Assembly (NCBI GenBank): GCA_964603785.1
Contig: CAZRWD010000001.1
Coordinates: forward strand, 553,490 to 617,489
Direction of reading: 5' to 3'
Length of the DNA: 64,000 bases
Source: CAZRWD01 sp964603785
GTDB lineage: Bacteria; Fermentibacterota; Fermentibacteria; Fermentibacterales; Fermentibacteraceae
The notes below the pieces were generated by a model that worked only from the letters and a program-made list of their open reading frames with translations, was not told where the DNA came from and did not search any database. The translations under genes were made by a program, and so were the position numbers. Numbering within the stretch: position 1 is the stretch's first letter; each line of letters opens with the position of its first letter. Below, one piece after another: positions 14,579 through 22,986 of the stretch.

Positions 14579-15751
14579 CTACAGCAGCATGTCGAGATGC
14601 TCGCGAAGGGCTTCCTCGCCGTTCTCGTCGTATCCGCGAACGAAGAAGGCTATCCTGCCCTCGGGGTCGATCACGTAGAAGGTAGGGATGCCGGTGACGA
14701 GATAGTCCTCGGCGACCCCGTCCCCCGCCAGGACGATGTCGTAGGTGTAGCCGTTCGAAGTCATGAAGGCGACCGGATCGCCCTCCTCCCATACGTTGAT
14801 CCCGATGACCCTCACGGGTCGGTCCGAATAGTCCTCGTGTATGGCCTGGAGGCCCGGCATGGCCATCGCGCAGGGTCCGCACCAGGTGGCCCAGAAGTCC
14901 AGCACGACCACGCTGTCCCTGAGGTCGGAAAGCGTGACCTCCCTTCCGTCCGGGGTGAGGAGGGTCCAGTCCGGCGCCGGCTCGCCCAGGGGCAGCACGC
15001 TCATGTACTCCTCGAACTCGATGCCGGGATCCGGCGGGGAGAGCCTGAAGACCTCGAGGGCCGGAGGCGAGGCGAGCACTTCCAGGTTCATGATCTCCAG
15101 GACCTGCGCACCCTCCATGCCCGAACCGCGGGCCATCCTCTCGACCCGCCTCGGGAGGTGGTCGTCCGTGCCGAGGAACCAGCGCGCCTGTCCCTGTCCG
15201 CCCTGGTAGACGACGTAGACCACGTCGCACGGAACTCCTCCGATGGTGTCCGGAGGCTCCAGCCGGACCGTGTCCGCCGCGATCTCGGCCTGGAACGGGC
15301 CGTCGATCATGAACTCGACGAGGAGGGCGTAGGAGGCCGGCTCCAGGAGATCGGTCCCGCCGGTCTCCATCCCTCCCCTGGTCATCATCCCGGCTGTCAG
15401 GTCGAGCACCCAGGCGCTGTCCCCGTCCGATGCGATCGTCAGATCGGGGAGGGCCGTACCGTCTTCCAGCGAATCGGGCAGGAAGTGGACGAGCATCATC
15501 GGATGGTCCAGATCGGCGTTCCGCGTGGCCACGACGGTGCCCCTGAACGGGGGTATCATGGACTCGAGATCACCGGTTCCTCCCAGGACGAAGTCGTAGC
15601 CGACGGACTGGACCGCTTCGCAGGCGGAGTCGGCAGCCGCAAGCAGGGATGCCGGATCGCCCCCGGCCTCTGCCCCGTCGATCGCGGGAGGTTCGCCGCA
15701 TGCCGTCAGGACGAGGAATGACGCGGCGCACATGATTCGGATCCTGTTCAT
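14579..15751 (-). CDS. TlpA/ResA-like thioredoxin-fold lipoprotein with N-terminal extension
   Basis: 390 residues. The leader ends in FLVLTACGEPP, a clear lipobox (LTAC). The middle part (about 45-250) is a beta-rich domain resembling LolA-type or outer-membrane-lipoprotein-sorting folds (FRGTVVATRNADLDHP, DTIGGVPCDVVYVVYQGGQGQARWFLG). The C-terminal 140 residues are a thioredoxin domain with DFWATWCGPCAMAMPGL (WCGPC active site) and the cis-proline region GIPTFYVID. It probably reduces or exchanges disulfides on exported proteins at the membrane surface. The peroxiredoxin gene follows by 25 bases. Confidence 0.82.
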   Translation of the reverse strand: MNRIRIMCAASFLVLTACGEPPAIDGAEAGGDPASLLAAADSACEAVQSVGYDFVLGGTGDLESMIPPFRGTVVATRNADLDHPMMLVHFLPDSLEDGTALPDLTIASDGDSAWVLDLTAGMMTRGGMETGGTDLLEPASYALLVEFMIDGPFQAEIAADTVRLEPPDTIGGVPCDVVYVVYQGGQGQARWFLGTDDHLPRRVERMARGSGMEGAQVLEIMNLEVLASPPALEVFRLSPPDPGIEFEEYMSVLPLGEPAPDWTLLTPDGREVTLSDLRDSVVVLDFWATWCGPCAMAMPGLQAIHEDYSDRPVRVIGINVWEEGDPVAFMTSNGYTYDIVLAGDGVAEDYLVTGIPTFYVIDPEGRIAFFVRGYDENGEEALREHLDMLL

Positions 15752-15785
15752 CTTCCCTCCAGATATGGTCCCCGCGTACCAGGGT

Positions 15786-17351
15786 CTAGTTCAGCACGAC
15801 CAGGCGTGCGGATGCCGCCGATGCCCCCTGCACGGCCCTCACGAGGTAGACCCCGTCGGGCAGCCGGGAGATGTCGATCTGGTACAGCGCCTCGCCTCCC
15901 GGATGGGCCAGGGCGCCTTCCGAGACCACCCTTCCCGACATGTCGAGCACGGACAGGTCGAGCGCCCCGGCGGGGGCCTGGAGCGTTATCGGAAGGATGC
16001 CGCCCGCGGGATTCGCCCCTGTGCCGATGATCGCCATCGGGCCTGTCGCGGGGGACTCCGACCCGCCCGTCCCGGTCGGGCCCAGAGGCTCGGCCAGATA
16101 GGCGACGGTGGCTATCGCCCCCTTGATGCAGTTCGTCCCGAACGGGAAATAGACCATGTAGTTGGAGAGGATGTCCGAGGTCTGGTGGTAGTAGGGGTTG
16201 CTGTAAACCTCCTGCTCGATGCCGAGCACGGCCGAATAGCCGTTGTTCCAGAAGGAGGAGTGGTCGCTGTAGGTGGTTCCCGGGCTGTACTCGGTCATCA
16301 CCTCCAGGGCGGGGACGTAGGTGTCGCAGATCGCGTCCAGGGCAAGGGCGAGCCCGGTGGACTGGCTGTTGTAAGGTACCCAGAAGACGTCGTCGGGGGG
16401 CGGGCCGTAGAGGACCATGTCCAGGTTCACGACGCCCAGTATGTCGTCGCCGGCCGAGGCCGCCTGCGAGGCGTAGTAGGCGCTCCCGTAGAGCCCCTGC
16501 TCCTCGCCGCCGAAGCATATGAACCTGACGGTGTACTTGAAGTTGTAGCCCGACATTATCCGGGCGGCCTCGACGACTGCGGCCGAGCCGCTGGCATTGT
16601 CGTCGGCGCCCGGCGCGAAGGAGTAGGGCGACGGGGATGTCGAATCGAGATGTCCGCAGATGATGTAGATCTTGGTTGAATCCACGAGTCCGGGCTTCTC
16701 TGCGACGACGTTCTCGCAGTCGTAGGAGCCCATGGGGAAGTACTGCAGCCCGGCGTCTATCCCGAAGCCCTGGATGGTGTCCCGCACCCAGATGGCCGCC
16801 GTGTCGTAGCTGTCGGTGCTGGAGTACCTGGTCTGGTAGTCCTGGAGCTGCTGGATGTAGGCCTGGACACCGGATTCGCTGACGGCCGCGACGATGTCGC
16901 CTACGTAGTCGTCGTACCCGCCCCGCATGGGGGGCATCTCCGGAGACACGGTCGGCACCATCCTGCGCAGGGGCTGAACGAAGTGCACGCCTTCGCGTAT
17001 GAAGGGGTGGGGAGCGGGCCCCTCGAGCCGGACGAGGGCGATTCCCTCCCTCTCGAAGAGGACGTCTCCCAGCTCGCAGAGCGCTGCGAGACCCGCCGGC
17101 GAGGTGGTGTGTGCGATGGCATATCCGGCGGGCGAGTCGAAACCGCCGTCAAGGACGGTGGCCGCCCTCGTGCCGGTTTCCGCCCCGGCGGGACCGGAAG
17201 CTATGGCGAAATCCCGGCCGGTGAAGTAGAGGTCGAATCCGGCGGGCCAGTTCTCCGCCGTGATGCCGGCGGGGTCGCGGTCTATCAGGTACAGCGTTCC
17301 CGAGATCGCCTGCAGCGAGAAGATCGCAAGCAGGATGGCCGCATGTTTCAT
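15786..17351 (-). CDS. Secreted M28 family zinc aminopeptidase with C-terminal sorting-like domain
   Basis: 521 residues. It has a signal peptide (MKHAAILLAIFSLQAISG) and then a pro-region. The M28 catalytic domain (about 165-425) has the ligand set IICGHLDS, GADDNASGSA, FGGEEQGLYGS, VVNLDM and YYHQTSD. These are the His, bridging Asp, catalytic Glu pair, Asp and His of two-zinc M28 peptidases. The last ~80 residues form a FlgD/type IX-like domain (DLSVLDMSGRVVSEG ... DGVYLVRAV). It is likely exported and active on peptides outside the cell. A promoter with an overlapping inverted repeat lies upstream. Confidence 0.88.
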   Translation of the reverse strand: MKHAAILLAIFSLQAISGTLYLIDRDPAGITAENWPAGFDLYFTGRDFAIASGPAGAETGTRAATVLDGGFDSPAGYAIAHTTSPAGLAALCELGDVLFEREGIALVRLEGPAPHPFIREGVHFVQPLRRMVPTVSPEMPPMRGGYDDYVGDIVAAVSESGVQAYIQQLQDYQTRYSSTDSYDTAAIWVRDTIQGFGIDAGLQYFPMGSYDCENVVAEKPGLVDSTKIYIICGHLDSTSPSPYSFAPGADDNASGSAAVVEAARIMSGYNFKYTVRFICFGGEEQGLYGSAYYASQAASAGDDILGVVNLDMVLYGPPPDDVFWVPYNSQSTGLALALDAICDTYVPALEVMTEYSPGTTYSDHSSFWNNGYSAVLGIEQEVYSNPYYHQTSDILSNYMVYFPFGTNCIKGAIATVAYLAEPLGPTGTGGSESPATGPMAIIGTGANPAGGILPITLQAPAGALDLSVLDMSGRVVSEGALAHPGGEALYQIDISRLPDGVYLVRAVQGASAASARLVVLN

Positions 17352-17395
17352 CCTCGTGCTCCCGTCATTGGTCCTTCATTCCACGAAGCTCATCT

Positions 17396-17430
17396 TTCGT
17401 ACGATATACTCGCACGAACCGCAGGAACAA
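17396..17430 (-). promoter_or_regulatory. Promoter of the M28 peptidase gene with overlapping inverted repeat
   Basis: Minus strand TTGTTC (17425-17430), 16-base spacer, TATATC (17403-17408). A 9-5-9 inverted repeat, TTCGTGCGA-GTATA-TCGTACGAA with one mismatch, spans 17396-17418. It covers the -10, the normal position for a repressor operator. No obvious repressor gene is adjacent. Confidence 0.5.
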
Positions 17431-17482
17431 CACGGACAGGACCCCGTTCGTTCCTGACCCCGCCGCGCAAGGCGGTCGTCGA

Positions 17483-19303
17483 TCACCGGGCATCCCCGCC
17501 GAGTTCGGAGAGCAGCGCCCCGGCCGCCTCCATCCCGGGATCCAGGCGGAGCGCGCTCTCGAGTTCCATGATGGCCGACATCGTGTCGCCCGACTGCGCT
17601 GCAATGTAGCCGAGATTGTAGCGGGCCGCGGCATTGCCCGGATCGATCTCCAGCACCTCCTCCAGAAGGCTTCTGGCCCCTGCCGGATCGCCCGTCGTCC
17701 AGGCGGTCCAGGCTGCGTTGGTGAGAACGGCCGGATCACCGGGATACTCTTCCAGAGCTCTCCGGACGGAAAGCTCGGCCGTTTCGGCATCCCCCGCCGC
17801 CACGGCGGCCTCGAGCGCGATGTTCCACAGCCCCGGCCCGCCGGGGTGCAGGGCATCGAGCCCTTCCGCGGCGTGAAGAGCCTCCCGGGGGCGTCCGGCG
17901 TCCCTCGCGGCGAGTGCCAGCTGGAGCCATGCCGTATCCAGGTCCGGTCTCTCCCCCACTGCGAGGAGCGCCTCCTCGAGCGCCAGGCCCGGCAGTCCCG
18001 CAAGGCGATGGATCTCGGAGAGCTGCGCCAGGTGCCTGCCGTTCCCGGAAAGCGTCCATGCTCTCTCCATGAGTCTTCCCGCCTCGGCCAGGCGTCCCCT
18101 GTCGCGTTCGAGGACGGCCATCTCCTCCCAGGCGGAGGGGTCCGAGGAGTTCTCCAGGACCTGGACGAACCTCCGCTCGCTGGCGACGGGGTCCAGGACG
18201 CCCCCGATCCGCGGTCCTGCCGCCAGGGCGGATGCGATCACTACGGGCAGGAGGAGCCGTGGCCCCCCCGAGACGGCCCCGATCACGATCGCTGCGAAGG
18301 GCAGCATGAGCACCGAGGCAAGATCCCAGTCGACCGCCGCGCCCCTCTCCAGGGGGAACAGCAGGAAGGCGGCCAGCGAGAGCGATGCGGTGGCTATCGC
18401 GGGTACGGACCGGATCCTGCGCACGAGCGGGAGCGCGACAGGGACGGCGGGACATGCGAGCAGGACGAGCAGGAGCCTGTCGGGGATGTCGGCCGGGAGG
18501 CGGAGGGAGGGCAGCGGGCCGCTCCCGCCCGCGGTGAGGACAGCGACGGGAAGGGCCAGCGAGCAGGCACAGGCCGTCAGGGGGAGGATTCGACCTCTGC
18601 CGGTCTGTTCTCCGAAGGCCTTGAGCACCGCTCCGGGCAGCAGGAGCAGTCCGGCCAGGTGCGTGAGAGCGGCCGCCAGGACTGCGAGTGCGGCCGGCAG
18701 CGCGCCCCCCCGCCTGCTCATGAGGGCGACCGACAGCAGGACGAATCCCGCCAGCACCGAGTAGCTCTCGACGTATCCGGTGAAGAACACCACCCACATG
18801 GGCGTCAGCAGCAGCGCGAACCGGCATGCGCGGGCGGTCCTTCCGTCGTCGCCGCCGGCCAGCATGGCGGCCCCCGTGAGATAGGCGGCTCCTCCAGCAG
18901 CGCCGAGGATCCTGAAGGTGTCGGGCGGTGAGATCCCGGCCCGGGTCAGGAGGAGGTGGAGCAGGTAGTCCCCCATCTCGAGCGGAGCTGCCCTGAATGC
19001 CGGGAAGCCTGCTGCGAGGTTCCTCAGCCTGAGCGCGCCGTCGCCCCACAGATGGAATGCCGGGGGGGAGAGCAGGGCCGCCGCGGCGAGTCCTGCGAAG
19101 GCCGCCGGCACAGACATGGCGGGTTTGAGGAGACCGCATACGAGCACGAGGATCACGAATGCGGGAACGACGAGCGACCACGATGTGACGGGGCCAGGCC
19201 ACCACCAGGGGCCGGATCCCGGGGAGAGGATGGCCGCGGAGACGGCCAGGGAGAGGAACGGGGCGGCGTATGGCAGCGCCGCCCGCACACCCCGCCGGCT
19301 CAA
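17483..19303 (-). CDS. Polytopic membrane protein with C-terminal TPR domain
   Basis: 606 residues. The first ~380 contain about ten hydrophobic segments. A LWGDGALRLRNL motif after the second or third helix and a FFTGYVESYSVL motif resemble GT-C type glycosyltransferases, where an acidic loop motif follows the first helix (inference; the motif is imperfect). From about 400 to the end there are five or six TPR-like repeats (ERDRGRLAEAGRLMERAW, EVLEIDPGNAAARYNLGYI, ALRLDPGMEAAGALL). The combination of a membrane enzyme with a TPR tail is seen in lipid-linked sugar transferases. The start is ATG; the paralog 6 gene precedes it by 16 bases. Confidence 0.6.
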   Translation of the reverse strand: MSRRGVRAALPYAAPFLSLAVSAAILSPGSGPWWWPGPVTSWSLVVPAFVILVLVCGLLKPAMSVPAAFAGLAAAALLSPPAFHLWGDGALRLRNLAAGFPAFRAAPLEMGDYLLHLLLTRAGISPPDTFRILGAAGGAAYLTGAAMLAGGDDGRTARACRFALLLTPMWVVFFTGYVESYSVLAGFVLLSVALMSRRGGALPAALAVLAAALTHLAGLLLLPGAVLKAFGEQTGRGRILPLTACACSLALPVAVLTAGGSGPLPSLRLPADIPDRLLLVLLACPAVPVALPLVRRIRSVPAIATASLSLAAFLLFPLERGAAVDWDLASVLMLPFAAIVIGAVSGGPRLLLPVVIASALAAGPRIGGVLDPVASERRFVQVLENSSDPSAWEEMAVLERDRGRLAEAGRLMERAWTLSGNGRHLAQLSEIHRLAGLPGLALEEALLAVGERPDLDTAWLQLALAARDAGRPREALHAAEGLDALHPGGPGLWNIALEAAVAAGDAETAELSVRRALEEYPGDPAVLTNAAWTAWTTGDPAGARSLLEEVLEIDPGNAAARYNLGYIAAQSGDTMSAIMELESALRLDPGMEAAGALLSELGGDAR

Positions 19304-19319
19304 CTGACGGGATCCGATT

Positions 19320-19940
19320 CTACGGGTACAGGGCCTTTATCGCTCCCCAGGTCGAGGATTCCAGCGAGGTGAGAGGCTCGGCCCGGATGAACAGGTCGTT
19401 CGCCTGGGGACCCTGCTTTATCCAGGGCGTCCAGACGAGGCGGTCGTTCGAGTGGAAGCTGCGGCTGCCGTAGGTGGACTGGGGCGAGTTGTCACCGATC
19501 AGCGAAGGCCATCCGCCGGAGGAGAGGTTGGTGTTCGCCACGGCCCAGCAGCCCGAGACGCAGACCAGCGGTCCGAGGGTGACGTAGGTCGGGCTGTAGT
19601 GGAGCGCGGTCATCGACTCCGAGTCCATGACCTCGATGGGGCCGCCGCCGTCTCCCGAGCAGAGCTCGGCGTGGAATGCGCTGGTGTCCCAGGGATAGGA
19701 GGAGTGGTGATAGAACCAGTACTCGAACTGGCCCATGTACCTGGGTCCCGTCGGACCGAAGTCGGCGAAATGGAACCATGTGGCCTTGTATGTCCCGTCC
19801 CACATGAGCCAGTAGGCGACGCCGTCGTCGTACTGGTAGTCCAGGGCGTTCCCCTGGACCTCGAGCGGCCTGTCCAGCTCGAAGGACCCGGCCATCGGAG
19901 CCATCGTCAGAACCGCAACGCAGACCATGATGGTCCTCAT
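19320..19940 (-). CDS. Secreted QYDDGTA/WGxIK family paralog 6 (dispersed copy)
   Basis: 206 residues; ATG at 19940 after GGGGGTGTG. The leader MRTIMVCVAVLTMAPMAGS is followed by FELDRPLEV, YQYDDGVAYWLMW, KATWFHFADFG, FEYWFYHHSSYPWDTSAFHAEL and a SESMTALHYSPTY block. Then come NTNLSSGGWPS, GDNSP, SFHSND, WTPWI and DLFIRAE, with the tail LESSTWGAIKALYP at the C-terminus. It is the only core family copy away from the 1.9-7.3 kb array. Its promoter (19972-20000) has the family TTGACA-N17 layout. It precedes the membrane-TPR gene by only 16 bases. Confidence 0.75.
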   Translation of the reverse strand: MRTIMVCVAVLTMAPMAGSFELDRPLEVQGNALDYQYDDGVAYWLMWDGTYKATWFHFADFGPTGPRYMGQFEYWFYHHSSYPWDTSAFHAELCSGDGGGPIEVMDSESMTALHYSPTYVTLGPLVCVSGCWAVANTNLSSGGWPSLIGDNSPQSTYGSRSFHSNDRLVWTPWIKQGPQANDLFIRAEPLTSLESSTWGAIKALYP

Positions 19941-19971
19941 AGCACACCCCCGTCCGTCTGCAGTCGCAAAT

Positions 19972-20000
19972 ATGATCTATACAAGTCGTTCCGCTGTCAA
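19972..20000 (-). promoter_or_regulatory. Promoter of paralog 6 (TTGACA-N17-GATCAT)
   Basis: Minus strand TTGACA (19995-20000), 17-base spacer, GATCAT (19972-19977). The -10 is weak but matches the CATCAT form seen upstream of paralog 3. Confidence 0.45.
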
Positions 20001-20010
20001 TTCCGCCCGG

Positions 20011-20493
20011 TCAGAACAGCAGCATCACCCTGCCCGGGTTGCCACGGTCGACCTTGATGCTGACCGTGGAGCCCTCTTCGAGCTTCGACAGCCTCCAGAC
20101 GGGGATGGAGGTCTTGTGAACGACCTCCCTCTCGGGATGGTAGCCGTCGTTCACGAGCAGTCTGATCCTCATGACCGGCATGTCGTTGATCGTCGTCCCG
20201 GTGCCCTCGATCGAGAGGATGCGGGCCGTCCCGTCGAGGCCCTCCTGGAAGAGGGCGGTCTGCCTGCGGTTGTAGAGCAGGATGCCCGCCATCACGGCGC
20301 CGTCGATGAGGAGGAAGGACCCGCCCATGACGAAGAGGAGAGTCTTCAGAGGATGGCCGTCGTCCGTAAGGGCGTCGGGCGAGACCAGGAAGCCCGCGAT
20401 TATCAGCCCGATCGCGGGCAGTACGAAGAAGGACATGAGACCCTTGTTCATGGACCATACGAGCGGGGCCCTGCCGGACGGTGTCTCGTTCAC
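20011..20493 (-). CDS. DUF3592-like small membrane protein
   Basis: 160 residues from GTG at 20493 with an AAGGAGG site. Two membrane segments (about 20-40 and 52-72) are followed by a beta-rich cytoplasmic or periplasmic domain (TARILSIEGTGTTINDMPVMRIRLLV ... GSTVSIKVDRGNPGRVML). The GTARIL...G..INxxPxxxxxLxV pattern and the closing V-x-V-D-P/R are typical of DUF3592 proteins, whose role is not known. It stands alone between paralog 6 and hypE. Confidence 0.6.
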   Translation of the reverse strand: MNETPSGRAPLVWSMNKGLMSFFVLPAIGLIIAGFLVSPDALTDDGHPLKTLLFVMGGSFLLIDGAVMAGILLYNRRQTALFQEGLDGTARILSIEGTGTTINDMPVMRIRLLVNDGYHPEREVVHKTSIPVWRLSKLEEGSTVSIKVDRGNPGRVMLLF

Positions 20494-20575
20494 CGGAGCC
20501 TCCTTGGGAGTTCTTTTCCGCGCGCATCAATATGCGAATCCATGCAGACCCGCTGCAAGCTCGGATCCTCCGCGC

Positions 20576-21613
20576 CTAGCAGATCCTGGGCAGCTGCTCC
20601 CCGCTCAGCATGTCCACCAGCCGGTCGCAGCCCGTCAGGCTGCGCAGGACGACTCCATCCGCACGGTCGCGGGCGACGGATCCGATAACCGCGGGCCGGA
20701 CCCCCGGAAGGGCTCCCGAGAGGGCTTCGACGGCCGTGCCCGCGTCCTCCGGATCGACGAACAGGACGAACCTGCCCTCGTTCGCCACATGGAGCGGATC
20801 GAACCCGAGGAGCTCGCACGCCGCCCTGACCTCGGGCACCACTGGGATGGCTTCCTCGTCTATGCGTATCCCTAGCGACGAATCGCCCGAGATCTCGTTG
20901 AGGGCGCTGGCCAGTCCTCCTCTTGTCAGGTCGCGCATGCACCTCACCCGGCAGCCCCGGTCGAGCACCCTCCGGACGGCATCCGCCAGGGGAGCGAGGT
21001 CGCTCTCCAGAGACGTGTCGAGACCGAGATCGTCCCGCGAGCAGATGATGGCCATCCCGTGCCTGCCTATGTCTCCGGAGAGCACCACCGCGTCGCCCGG
21101 GCGAACCCTGGAGGGGCCTATGTCCAGACCCTCCCTGACGGCTCCTATCCCAGCGGTGCATATGAAGATGCCGTCCCCCTTGCCTCGCTCCACCACCTTC
21201 GTGTCCCCCGTGACTATCTGCACCCCCGCCCTGTCGGCGGCCATCCCCATCGAGCGGACGATCCTCTCCAGATCACGAACGGGAAAGCCCTCCTCGAGTA
21301 TCATGCCCGCGCTGAGCCAGAGCGGGGTCGCGCCGCACATCGCCAGGTCGTTGACCGTTCCGTACACGGAGAGCGAGCCTATGTCCCCTCCGGGGAAGAA
21401 CAGGGGGTCGATGACATAGGAGTCCGTGGTGAAGGCCAGACGGCCTCCCGGGTTCGACAGCAGGGCGCCGTCGTGCCGTCCACCCTCCGGGACGGGGCCG
21501 GACAGGGACATGACCTCCTCGATCAGCCTGTGCATGAGGCTCCCGCCGCCCCCGTGGGCCATCGTTATGGAGCCGTATGCTCCCCTGGGGACGGGGCAGA
21601 CGAGATCAGTCAT
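20576..21613 (-). CDS. hypE: [NiFe]-hydrogenase maturation protein HypE (thiocarbamate dehydratase)
   Basis: 345 residues from the ATG at 21613, chosen because MTDLVCPVPRGAYGSITMAHGGGG is the family start and it overlaps the hypD stop by eight bases. PurM/AIR-synthase-like domains follow, with an ATP loop (DIGSLSVYGTVNDLAMCGATP) and VTGDTKVVERGKGDG. The protein ends in PRIC; this C-terminal cysteine is carbamoylated by HypF and dehydrated to thiocyanate, supplying the CN ligand of the active-site iron. All key parts are present. Confidence 0.95.
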   Translation of the reverse strand: MTDLVCPVPRGAYGSITMAHGGGGSLMHRLIEEVMSLSGPVPEGGRHDGALLSNPGGRLAFTTDSYVIDPLFFPGGDIGSLSVYGTVNDLAMCGATPLWLSAGMILEEGFPVRDLERIVRSMGMAADRAGVQIVTGDTKVVERGKGDGIFICTAGIGAVREGLDIGPSRVRPGDAVVLSGDIGRHGMAIICSRDDLGLDTSLESDLAPLADAVRRVLDRGCRVRCMRDLTRGGLASALNEISGDSSLGIRIDEEAIPVVPEVRAACELLGFDPLHVANEGRFVLFVDPEDAGTAVEALSGALPGVRPAVIGSVARDRADGVVLRSLTGCDRLVDMLSGEQLPRIC

Positions 21614-22715
21614 CCCGGTCTCCTCTCGTGCCCTTGCGCCTGTATCTGAAGTAGGCCGCGCAGGCGCCCTCGCCGGAGACCATAGGCGCACCGAGGGGAT
21701 GCGATGGATCGCAGCCTGCTGCGAACTCCGGGCACTGGTCGGGTCGCAGCTCGCCGGTCAGGACCTTTCCGGCCATGCATCTCCGTGGCTCCTCGACATC
21801 CATGCACTCGAGGCCGAATCGCCTCGCCGCGTCGAAGTCACCGAACTCGCCCGCCAGCCCGTAGCCGCTGTCCGGGATCAGCCCGAGCCCGCGCCACTTC
21901 CTGTCCTCGACTGCGAACACCCTCTCGACGAGGCTCATGGCCTCCCGGTTGCCTTCCCTCCTCACCGCCCGCCTGTACTGGTTCTCGACCTCGCAGCGGC
22001 CCTCCTCGAGCTGGCTGACCGCCATGTGGAGGCCCTGCAGGATGTCGGCCGGCTCGAACCCCGTCACCACGATGGGCACCGAGAAATCCCTGGAGATGGG
22101 CTCGTAGTCGGCCCATCCGGTCACGGCACACACATGGCCGGCCGCGAGGAATGCCTGGATCCGGCAGGACGGCGACGACAGCACCGCCCTCATGGCCGGG
22201 GGCACCAGGACGTGCGACACGAGCATCGTGTAGTTGGCAAGCCCCATGCTTTTCGCGCGCAGGACCGACATGGCCGTGACCGGGGCCGTGGTCTCGAAGC
22301 CCACCGCGAAGAACACCACCTGGCGTGCGGGGTTCTCGGCTGCGATCCTCACGGCGTCCAGGGGCGAGTAGACGATCCTGACGTCGCCTCCGGCGGCCCT
22401 GGCCGACATCAGGTCCGATGTCGATCCCGGGACGCGGATCATGTCTCCGAATGAGCAGACGACCACCTCGGGGATCGATGCGAGCTCCACGGCCCTGTCG
22501 ATCGCCTCCAGCGGCGTCACGCACACCGGACAGCCCGGGCCGTGCACGAGAGAGATATCCCCCGGCAGCATCCGGTCGATGGAGTATCTCATTATCGCGT
22601 GGGTCTGCCCCCCGCAGACCTCCATCACGGTCCACGAACCGCGCGTTATCCTGGCGATGTCCTCGGCGTAGGCACGGCAGATCCCCCCGTCGCGGTACTC
22701 GTCGACGTAGCGCAT
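21606..22715 (-). CDS. hypD: [NiFe]-hydrogenase maturation protein HypD
   Basis: 369 residues from the ATG at 22715 (MRYVDEYRDGGICRAYAEDI); an upstream ATG at 22763 would overlap hypC and is less likely. Conserved cysteine motifs are present: EVCGGQTHAI, HGPGCPVCVTP, GHVCAVTG and the C-terminal cysteines of the [4Fe-4S] site (LECMDVEEPRRCMAGKVL and later). HypD with HypC is the scaffold on which Fe(CN)2CO is assembled. It sits between hypC and hypE in the canonical order. Confidence 0.95.
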   Translation of the reverse strand: MRYVDEYRDGGICRAYAEDIARITRGSWTVMEVCGGQTHAIMRYSIDRMLPGDISLVHGPGCPVCVTPLEAIDRAVELASIPEVVVCSFGDMIRVPGSTSDLMSARAAGGDVRIVYSPLDAVRIAAENPARQVVFFAVGFETTAPVTAMSVLRAKSMGLANYTMLVSHVLVPPAMRAVLSSPSCRIQAFLAAGHVCAVTGWADYEPISRDFSVPIVVTGFEPADILQGLHMAVSQLEEGRCEVENQYRRAVRREGNREAMSLVERVFAVEDRKWRGLGLIPDSGYGLAGEFGDFDAARRFGLECMDVEEPRRCMAGKVLTGELRPDQCPEFAAGCDPSHPLGAPMVSGEGACAAYFRYRRKGTRGDRDD

Positions 22716-22725
22716 GCCCCGCGGG

Positions 22726-22986
22726 TCAGCCAAGGGCCCCTCCACGGGCCTCCCCGGCCGCACCGGCCATCCTCCGCAGGTAGTCGAACACCTCGTCGGC
22801 CTCCTCGCGCTCCAGCCTGCTCAGGGCGAATCCCGCATGAACTATCACGAAGTCCCCCACCGATGCCTCTGGAACGGCCGCGAGGCAGACATCCCTCAGC
22901 ACGCCCGAGAAGTTCACGCGGCCCTGACGAGTCAGGGCATCGTCACCTGTTATCTCCAGTATCTCGCCGGGTATGCCCAGGCACAT
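22726..22986 (-). CDS. hypC: [NiFe]-hydrogenase maturation chaperone HypC
   Basis: 86 residues. Two tandem ATGs occur; the second is used because HypC needs Cys2 (MCLGIPGEILEI) to carry the iron centre after Met removal. The C-terminal helix ALSRLEREEADEVFDYLRRM is typical. The start overlaps the hypF stop as ATGA, and the hypD start follows 11 bases after its stop. Confidence 0.95.
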   Translation of the reverse strand: MCLGIPGEILEITGDDALTRQGRVNFSGVLRDVCLAAVPEASVGDFVIVHAGFALSRLEREEADEVFDYLRRMAGAAGEARGGALG

